Virus record (IMG/VR): IMGVR_UViG_3300032770_000068
Span: 1 to 34,286 of that record
Direction: 5' to 3' (one strand)
DNA: 34,286 bases
Source of the DNA: a virus
Shown here: positions 30,061-34,286 of the stretch, piece after piece
Layout of the letters: every line of letters starts with the position of its first letter
How positions within the stretch are numbered: the first letter of the stretch is position 1
Position numbers and translations under genes: made by a program
The notes under the pieces: generated by a model
The model's database searches: none
What the model was told of the DNA's origin: nothing
Seen by the model: the letters and a program-made list of their open reading frames with translations, nothing else

Positions 30061-30584
30061 GTGGCCTTACGGACGCTCTGAGCGGTTCTCCGGGGATGCC
30101 CGGCCTCCTGCTGACCGTGCCGGGCACTCCAGGCCCGAAAGGCTCCGTCAAGGCGTGGTGCACACGCTGCGCAAAGAGGCGGTTTCCACAGCGCGTGGTG
30201 GTCACCGAGGAGTCGCAGAACGGCGTGCAGGCCCGGGAGCGTTACGCCCGAGCTGCGAAATTCGCCTGGTCCGGTCGCCCGCGGATGACGGGCCCGCTGG
30301 CCGTGTGGATGTGGGTCAGCATCGAGCGCCGGATGCAGATCAAAAACGGTCAGCCGACCGGTCAGCCCGTCCCCAGTCACGCCGGTCCGTATCCCACGCA
30401 TCGCAACTCGGGGGACATCGAGAAACACGCCCGCACCTTGCACGACGCGCTACAGGACGCGGGCGTGATTGCGGATGACGCACAGGTGGTTCACCTGCAC
30501 GTTTACAAATGCTGGGCGGACGATGTGGACATTCCTGGCATAACGTTCGAAGTCCGCGAGATCGGAGATACGCATGAAGACTGA
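30057..30584 (+). CDS. rusA-like: RusA-like Holliday junction resolvase
   Basis: A 175-aa endonuclease of the RusA family. The conserved block SGDIEKHARTLHDALQDAGV then IADDAQVVHLHVYKCW supplies the catalytic acidic residues (Asp in GDIEK, Asp-Asp in ADDAQ) and Lys. PGTPGPKGSVKAWC is the family's N-terminal strand. It resolves branched intermediates before packaging. Overlaps both neighbours. Confidence 0.85.
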   Translation: MSGLTDALSGSPGMPGLLLTVPGTPGPKGSVKAWCTRCAKRRFPQRVVVTEESQNGVQARERYARAAKFAWSGRPRMTGPLAVWMWVSIERRMQIKNGQPTGQPVPSHAGPYPTHRNSGDIEKHARTLHDALQDAGVIADDAQVVHLHVYKCWADDVDIPGITFEVREIGDTHED

Positions 30585-30807
30585 TCCGGTAGCCATCGGC
30601 TACAAAGCCGCCGCTCAGTACCTGGGGATCATGCCCAACACGCTCTCTGCCTACTGTACGCGGGGCAATGGGCCGATCCCGTCCGGCTACACCAAGGACG
30701 GGCAGTACAACCGGCCCGTTTTCCCCCTGGCCGAGCTGGACCGCTGGAGAGGAACCAGGCGCCCTGGCAAGCGGCGCGAGGTGGCTTCTGAGGCGTCCGA
30801 GGGCTAG
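30574..30807 (+). CDS. Excisionase-like winged HTH protein
   Basis: A 77-aa protein with a MerR/AlpA-like helix-turn-helix: AIGYKAAAQYLGIMPNTLSAYCTRG, then a wing (YTKDGQYNRPVFPLAELDRW). It probably binds DNA as a regulator or excisionase; no integrase is seen to pair with. Its start overlaps the resolvase gene by 11 nt. A large hairpin follows. Confidence 0.78.
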   Translation: MKTDPVAIGYKAAAQYLGIMPNTLSAYCTRGNGPIPSGYTKDGQYNRPVFPLAELDRWRGTRRPGKRREVASEASEG

Positions 30808-30811
30808 TTGC

Positions 30812-30888
30812 ATCCCGACGGTTCTACCCTCCAAAGTCCTCCAAAACTCCAGCTAGATGGCGGTTTTGGAGGGCAGGGCCGTCGGGAT
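30812..30888 (+). terminator. Large hairpin after HTH gene
   Basis: Outer arms ATCCCGACGG/CCGTCGGGAT (30812-30821 with 30879-30888) and inner arms CCTCCAAAAC/GTTTTGGAGG (30838-30847 with 30863-30872). It may terminate the replication operon or be a protein-binding cruciform. Confidence 0.6.
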
Positions 30889-30965
30889 TGAAACGTTACA
30901 GTCGTGATGCTGTGACAAACCCCACAGTCATGGGGTTGCGGGGATGGCAGTCATGACTGTAGAGT
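30889..30965 (+). promoter_or_regulatory. Early promoter with multiple dyad sites
   Basis: Rightward TTGCGG (30936-30941), 18-nt spacer, TAGAGT (30960-30965), with perfect CAGTCATGACTG (30948-30959). Two partial copies lie upstream, CAGTCGTGATGCTG near 30899 and CAGTCATGGGG near 30925, so a regulator could bind cooperatively. Confidence 0.75.
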
Positions 30966-31005
30966 GGAGTCATCAGCAAGGACAACTCAACAGAGGGAGC
31001 CCACG

Positions 31006-31248
31006 ATGGACACGCTCAAGAAGGCCCGTTACAGCCACTGGGTCATGGTCAAGGAGCCGCAGGGCTGGAGTTACGTTCACCGACTCGACTGGGTCGATGA
31101 GCAGACGCCGAGCCTGCGCGATGCCCTGGCCCTGGCGAATGAGGTCTACCTGGAAGAGGGGGGCAGGGCGTCCGTGATGGTCGCTCAGCGCTCCAACACT
31201 CGTCCCTCGACGTCTCGGCCAATCCTGCGGCTGTGGCCGATCTCCTAG
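31006..31248 (+). CDS. Small hypothetical early protein
   Basis: An 80-aa protein (MDTLKKARYSHWVMVKEPQG...) of unknown function, alpha/beta in look. It follows the multi-operator promoter with a short leader and GAGGGAG site, and is closed by an intrinsic terminator, so it forms its own transcription unit. Confidence 0.72.
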   Translation: MDTLKKARYSHWVMVKEPQGWSYVHRLDWVDEQTPSLRDALALANEVYLEEGGRASVMVAQRSNTRPSTSRPILRLWPIS

Positions 31249-31276
31249 AAAATGCCTCCCTTCGGGGAGGCATTTT
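31249..31276 (+). terminator. Intrinsic terminator with UUCG loop
   Basis: AAAATGCCTCCC pairs with GGGAGGCATTTT around a TTCG tetraloop, followed by T. A textbook Rho-independent terminator just after the stop codon. Confidence 0.93.
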
Positions 31277-31279
31277 TGC

Positions 31280-31308
31280 TTGCCAAACCGCAGTCATGAC
31301 TGTAGAGT
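31280..31308 (+). promoter_or_regulatory. Early promoter abutting a start codon
   Basis: TTGCCA, 17-nt spacer ending in perfect CAGTCATGACTG (31291-31302), TAGAGT, then six bases and ATG at 31315. Transcription would begin at or near the A of the ATG. Confidence 0.8.
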
Positions 31309-31314
31309 GGAGTC

Positions 31315-31476
31315 ATGACATACAGCGCAGAGGTTTCCTGGGAGACCAGCAAGCAGGCCGGGCGGTTCACTCGGACCGGCCAGACCGAGAAGCAGATCGA
31401 GGAGATCAAGCGGGATCTGCGCGAGCACGCTCCGCAGGGCAGCACGCACGTCGTCAAGGTCACGCGCGAGAACTGA
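31315..31476 (+). CDS. Small hypothetical protein, probably leaderless mRNA
   Basis: A 53-aa protein (MTYSAEVSWETSKQAGRFTR, ends THVVKVTREN) with beta-alpha-beta character. Only GGAG is present between the -10 and ATG, and would be upstream of the likely transcript start. It heads the rightward operon 31315-32966. Unknown function. Confidence 0.68.
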   Translation: MTYSAEVSWETSKQAGRFTRTGQTEKQIEEIKRDLREHAPQGSTHVVKVTREN

Positions 31477-31502
31477 GCACGAGCGAAGTCAGGAGCTAGG
31501 AC

Positions 31503-31856
31503 ATGGGCAAAAGCGTTTCCCCCCGAGCCGACATGCGCCGCGGAATTCTTGCGCAGATCAGGAGTGCCAAAAAGCGTCTGAACTGGCTCATCGTGCAGTG
31601 GGACGTGCGGACCACGCTTTACGACCTCGACGGACCTCGTGACGATCGCGGAAATTTCGTTATCCGCCCGCGAAACGTCTCGGAGTACCCCGAGAACAGC
31701 ATTCAGGACTGGAAGGATCTCGCCGCGCAGTCCTACGCCGCCCTGTCGGAGATGAGAGCCATTTACGACTGTGCGATGAAGATGGTCTTCGACCTGAGTC
31801 AGGAGCAGCCCGAAGGGATCGAGCCGGATCTGCGCGAGATCGGCAAGGAGGACTGA
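31503..31856 (+). CDS. Hypothetical protein
   Basis: A 117-aa helical, charged protein (RAD MRRGILAQIRSAKKRL at the N-terminus, YAALSEMRAIYDCAMKMVF later) of unknown function, with AGGAG before the ATG. It overlaps the next gene by one base (TGATG). Confidence 0.72.
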   Translation: MGKSVSPRADMRRGILAQIRSAKKRLNWLIVQWDVRTTLYDLDGPRDDRGNFVIRPRNVSEYPENSIQDWKDLAAQSYAALSEMRAIYDCAMKMVFDLSQEQPEGIEPDLREIGKED

Positions 31857-32563
31857 TGGAGTTCGTCAGCTCGCGTCAGAGGCTGGAGGCCATGCTCCTG
31901 CACGACCCGTGGAAGATCGAACAGGAGTCCTACCCGGAACCCGAGGTGCGCTCGGACTGGGACATGATGCCGGTCGATACGCCCGGCTCGGTCATCAGGC
32001 TGATGAAGATCGGCCAGGAGGCGGGTTGGCAGGTCAAGGTGCAGTACAGCCGTGGCCGGTCACCTCACGCCACGACCGGAGTGCCCGGGACGCTGCGGCA
32101 CCTCATCGGAGTGCGATTCGGTCATCATCCGCTCACCGATCACCGCGGCTACGCGATCGCCACCTCACCGGCGGCCGGTCGGGTGAGCTGGACCTGGGAC
32201 AGCACGATGATCTGGGGGCCTGGCTTTCCGCCCTACGCCGATTGCTCGATTACGGACTTCACGGCCTTCCTGACGATGCCGGACACCTCTGACGAGGCCC
32301 TGAAGAGCTGGGCCGGGACACTCGCGGACATCAAGGCCAACGGGGAGGCCCTTCAGAAGTCCCGGGACGCCGCCCGCAAAGCCATCAGGGCTGCCTATGA
32401 CGATGCCAGCCTGGCTACGGGGATGGGCGGGTTTCCGGGGGTGCTGGCTGCGGCTGGCCGCTGGGCACAGATTCGCGCGCTCGGCCGGGGGCTGTACGAG
32501 GGCGAGGCTCTACGCAAGATCATCGATACGCGCACCGCTAGACAGAAGGACGGTTTCCGATGA
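31856..32563 (+). CDS. Hypothetical protein
   Basis: A 235-aa protein of unknown function. The N-terminal ~130 residues are alpha/beta and aromatic (VDTPGSVIRLMKIGQEAGW, IGVRFGHHP, SWTWDSTMIWGPG); the C-terminal ~100 are helical. No catalytic pattern is recognised. Coupled on both sides. Confidence 0.72.
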   Translation: MEFVSSRQRLEAMLLHDPWKIEQESYPEPEVRSDWDMMPVDTPGSVIRLMKIGQEAGWQVKVQYSRGRSPHATTGVPGTLRHLIGVRFGHHPLTDHRGYAIATSPAAGRVSWTWDSTMIWGPGFPPYADCSITDFTAFLTMPDTSDEALKSWAGTLADIKANGEALQKSRDAARKAIRAAYDDASLATGMGGFPGVLAAAGRWAQIRALGRGLYEGEALRKIIDTRTARQKDGFR

Positions 32564-32772
32564 GCTGGGAAGACCTCGGCAAGGGTGTTGCGCGGATCAA
32601 GTCCGCATCTTCGCCACAGTTCAGCATGGATATGTATGCGGTGGACTCTTTCGGAGAGGTGGATATCTGTATCGAGGACGAGTACAGCGAGAATTGCATA
32701 GGCGTAGGTCATGAGGATCGCGTCAAGATGATCAAGTGGCTGATAGGCCAGACGCCGGGGTGGGACGCGTGA
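32560..32772 (+). CDS. Small acidic hypothetical protein
   Basis: A 70-aa acidic protein (SMDMYAVDSFGEVDICIEDE then HEDRVKMIKWLIGQTPGW), starting at an ATGA overlap and ending at a GTGA overlap. Function unknown. Confidence 0.7.
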   Translation: MSWEDLGKGVARIKSASSPQFSMDMYAVDSFGEVDICIEDEYSENCIGVGHEDRVKMIKWLIGQTPGWDA

Positions 32773-32966
32773 GGCGAGCACAGTGCATGCACTGCGAAGC
32801 CGGGATCGCGCTTGATCAGTGGCCGGTCGAGGTGCGAGGAGAGATCTTCATCGCCGAGTCGAGCTACTGGACGGCGATAGATGGCGGATCGGCTGTGTGC
32901 GATGCCGCCAGCAGCCTGTTCCTGACCCATAGGCCCATGCCCGCGGTGTCCAGGATCTCGGTGTGA
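32769..32966 (+). CDS. Small zinc-binding-like protein
   Basis: A 65-aa protein starting at GTG 32769 (VRRAQCMHCEAGIALDQWPV). CMHC forms a knuckle; a second Cys (AVCDAAS) might complete a site. It ends the rightward operon before an inverted repeat. Function unknown. Confidence 0.68.
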   Translation: MRRAQCMHCEAGIALDQWPVEVRGEIFIAESSYWTAIDGGSAVCDAASSLFLTHRPMPAVSRISV

Positions 32967-32970
32967 CGTC

Positions 32971-33000
32971 AGAAGCCCTCAGGATGTCCTGAGGGCTTCT
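32971..33000 (+). terminator. Hairpin after operon
   Basis: Arms AGAAGCCCTCAGGA/TCCTGAGGGCTTCT (32971-32984, 32987-33000) form a strong stem with a 2- to 4-nt loop, following the stop of the zinc-binding gene by 4 nt. No long U-tract, but likely a terminator. Confidence 0.75.
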
Positions 33001-33011
33001 AGGCTGTCCGC

Positions 33012-33350
33012 ATGGCCAGGGTGTACGAAAATCCGGATCCGGCGAACGTCGGTCGCCGGGGGACGCGGTGGCGCAACGCGAAGCGCGAGGCATGGAGGAT
33101 CTGGGGCACTGATTGCTGGATCTGCGGTCACCCGGACGCCTACGAGGGCGATCACGTGGTGCGCCTGGCCGATGGCGGAGATCCCTACGACCCGTGGAAC
33201 ATCCGGCCCGCGCACGGTAGCAACTACCCGTGCCCGGTCTGCACGGGAGCGCGCACCGGTCGTCCGAGGTGCTGCAACCAAGAACGCAACGGCCACCTCC
33301 CCCAGCGTGTCATCACCGGGGAGGTGGCCGTTGATCTGTCGACGATCTAG
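33012..33350 (+). CDS. HNH endonuclease
   Basis: A 112-aa HNH nuclease: CWICG, EGDHVVRLADGGDPYDPWNIRP, HGSNYPCPVC, CCNQER give the two zinc pairs and His/Asn/His active site. In many cos-type phages an HNH protein helps terminase cut; here it is far right of terL in the window, but would be near it if the genome were circularised. No good ribosome site before the ATG. The 3' end holds a perfect 15-bp inverted repeat. Confidence 0.88.
   Translation: MARVYENPDPANVGRRGTRWRNAKREAWRIWGTDCWICGHPDAYEGDHVVRLADGGDPYDPWNIRPAHGSNYPCPVCTGARTGRPRCCNQERNGHLPQRVITGEVAVDLSTI
33288..33332. terminator. 15-bp inverted repeat inside HNH 3' end
   Basis: AACGGCCACCTCCCC (33288-33302) pairs perfectly with GGGGAGGTGGCCGTT (33318-33332), loop 15 nt, within codons for the last ~20 residues. 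It may act as a bidirectional terminator for the convergent genes. Confidence 0.6.
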
Positions 33351-33526
33351 GAGCGCGGCCCCCGAGCCGGACCGTCCTTGTACAGGTCGACCGTCTTCGT
33401 GCCGCTCATTTCGTTGTCCTGCTCGATCTGCTTGATGATGTTCTTGCAGCTACTGCAGTTGCAGCCGATGAAGCTGCCGAGCACGTTGCGCTGCATTCCC
33501 TGGTGGCGGTCCATCTCGTTCGTCAT
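33347..33526 (-). CDS. Small Cys-containing hypothetical protein
   Basis: A 59-aa protein (MTNEMDRHQGMQRNVLGSFI, GCNCSSCKN, ends DGPARGPRS). CxCxxC may bind metal. It is read leftward from a start codon 6 nt after its -10. Its stop overlaps the HNH stop as CTAG. Confidence 0.7.
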   Translation of the reverse strand: MTNEMDRHQGMQRNVLGSFIGCNCSSCKNIIKQIEQDNEMSGTKTVDLYKDGPARGPRS

Positions 33527-33565
33527 GCCTCCACTATACAGTCATCACTGCTCAGATGCAATAGC
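33518..33565 (-). repeat. 48-bp promoter repeat, copy 1, with early promoter
   Basis: Leftward TTGCAT (33561-33556), 17-nt spacer with CAGTGATGACTG, TATAGT (33538-33533), GGAGGC, ATG. The 48 bp including the first codons match 34025-34072 with one mismatch, in the -10. The -35 half also encodes the end of the upstream 162-aa protein. Confidence 0.85.
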
Positions 33566-34033
33566 CTCTGACGCCGAGGTGAACTCGACCACGTCATCGC
33601 CGAGGGCGGCGAGCTGCCAGATGATGTCCATTCGCGTGCGCGAGTCGGCGGCGTGGCGGTACTGCTCGCGCAGGGCGGCGATCCTGCGCGCGTCCTCCTC
33701 GGTGTCGTCCTCGGCGATGACGTGGTCGCCCTCAGTGTCGTCCTCGGTGTCCTCGGAGAGGTTTACGCGGTTGTATACGTCGTCCCCCAGTAGTGCGAGT
33801 CGCCAGATGATGTCCCCCCGCATGCTGGGCTCGGCGTTGCGGTACTCCTTGCGCAGGATCGCCACGGTGCGCTCCGTGTCCTCGGCGATGGCCTGCTCGT
33901 GATCGGTGCCGATGGCTGCGTGGTACGCGGCGGCAATCCGCTCGATCTCCGCGTCGGTCACGTCGTTCAGGAAGAGGTTGTACTTCGTGAGCCACGCGTT
34001 GATCTGACGCTTGCCCTGCTCTGTGTTCGTCAT
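33545..34033 (-). CDS. Acidic protein with internal duplication
   Basis: A 162-aa acidic protein. Two copies of a ~45-residue unit are visible: AILRKEYRNAEPSMRGDIIW-RLALLGDDV and AALREQYRHAADSRTRMDII-WQLAALGDDV, each preceded by IAED(D)TE, joined by an Asp/Glu-rich linker. Each unit looks helical. Function unknown; strong acidity suggests DNA mimicry or protein binding. Start codon 6 nt after the -10. Confidence 0.78.
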   Translation of the reverse strand: MTNTEQGKRQINAWLTKYNLFLNDVTDAEIERIAAAYHAAIGTDHEQAIAEDTERTVAILRKEYRNAEPSMRGDIIWRLALLGDDVYNRVNLSEDTEDDTEGDHVIAEDDTEEDARRIAALREQYRHAADSRTRMDIIWQLAALGDDVVEFTSASEAIASEQ

Positions 34034-34072
34034 GCCTCCACTCTACAGTCATCACTGCTCAGATGCAATAGC
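34025..34072 (-). repeat. 48-bp promoter repeat, copy 2, with early promoter
   Basis: Leftward TTGCAT (34068-34063), 17-nt spacer with CAGTGATGACTG, TAGAGT (34045-34040), GGAGGC, ATG. One mismatch from copy 1. Confidence 0.85.
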
Positions 34073-34215
34073 TCGTGAGCTGGGAAAACGCAGAGATCGA
34101 GGGGATCGGCCGGGCGGGACAGGGGTGGGGGAGGAGCGGCCGAGTGAGTTGAAACGTTACAGTAGTGATTGCGAGAATGGCCCCTCGCTGAGGGGCCATT
34201 CTGCTTTTCGGGCGT
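34073..34215. terminator. Intergenic region with strong bidirectional hairpin
   Basis: AATGGCCCCTC/GAGGGGCCATT (34176-34186 with 34190-34200) is an 11-bp stem, loop GCT, followed rightward by CTGCTTTT. Upstream, TTGAAACGTTACAGT (34149-34163) repeats a sequence at 30887-30901 near the multi-operator promoter, and may be a regulatory site. No gene seen. Confidence 0.7.
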
Positions 34216-34286
34216 TCAGTGGCGAGTGCGGCGCGCCCGGCTGACCTCGCGCATGCGCTGACGTGCCGCTGCATGGCTGTCGATAG
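34216..34286 (-). CDS. Partial gene running off the right edge
   Basis: The leftward open frame ends ...RMREVSRARRTRH then TGA, with only 22-23 codons in the window and a terminator right after it. It is basic and Arg-rich. The rest lies outside, so no function can be given. Confidence 0.45.
   Translation of the reverse strand, partial: IDSHAAARQRMREVSRARRTRH

Noticed and set aside
1-34286. Integrase, attP, parA/parB, transposase or rRNA
   Set aside because: No reading frame shows their motifs; tRNA-like genes are internal and no duplicated att core was found.

Overview
The window reads as most or all of a small siphovirus genome (free phage or prophage) of a high-GC actinobacterium. The evidence is a complete HK97-type head/tail cassette, a phage WhiB protein, many GTG starts, dense 4-nt gene overlaps (ATGA/GTGA), and homology-style recognition of Streptomyces-phage-like proteins. 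No integrase and no ParA/ParB gene is visible. The exact host cannot be read from the sequence.

Left arm (253-17277, all +): terminase subunits, portal, prohead protease, major capsid protein, a small protein of unknown function, three glycosyltransferase-like genes, head-tail connector, tail terminator, tail tube, tail chaperone pair with a probable +1 frameshift, an HK97 gp10-like protein, a short tape measure with a regular heptad array, two minor tail/receptor-type proteins, a GH25 endolysin and two or three holin/membrane proteins. Middle (17288-26255, nearly all -): small zinc-ribbon proteins, WhiB, HTH protein, two tRNA-like genes with odd anticodon arms, a PD-(D/E)XK exonuclease, a HicA-like protein, an SF2 helicase and a secreted peptidase-inhibitor-like protein; one isolated + gene (20385-20987) sits inside this block. 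Right arm (26327-33350, +): small early genes including a 310-bp tandem duplication, a prim-pol/RepA-type replication protein followed by an iteron-like repeat region, a RusA-type resolvase, an excisionase-like HTH protein, hypotheticals and an HNH nuclease. The far right (33347-34286) holds leftward small genes.

The most notable signals are regulatory or structural DNA rather than genes. (1) Three exact 14-bp copies of the bacterial chromosomal centromere parS (GTTTCACGTGAAAC) lie inside head-region genes, each encoding VSRETE. (2) At least nine early promoters share a TTGC-type -35, a 17-nt spacer ending in a CAGT-N4-ACTG-like dyad, and a TAnnnT -10, which looks like a phage-wide regulon; four of them place the start codon 6-7 nt after the -10, as in leaderless mRNAs. 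(3) An array of twelve GCACAGG repeats, including a perfect 23-bp inverted repeat, follows the RepA-like gene and looks like a replication origin. Together parS, the iterons and a Rep protein, with no integrase seen, raise the possibility of a phage that persists as a plasmid and borrows the host ParAB system. This is an inference.
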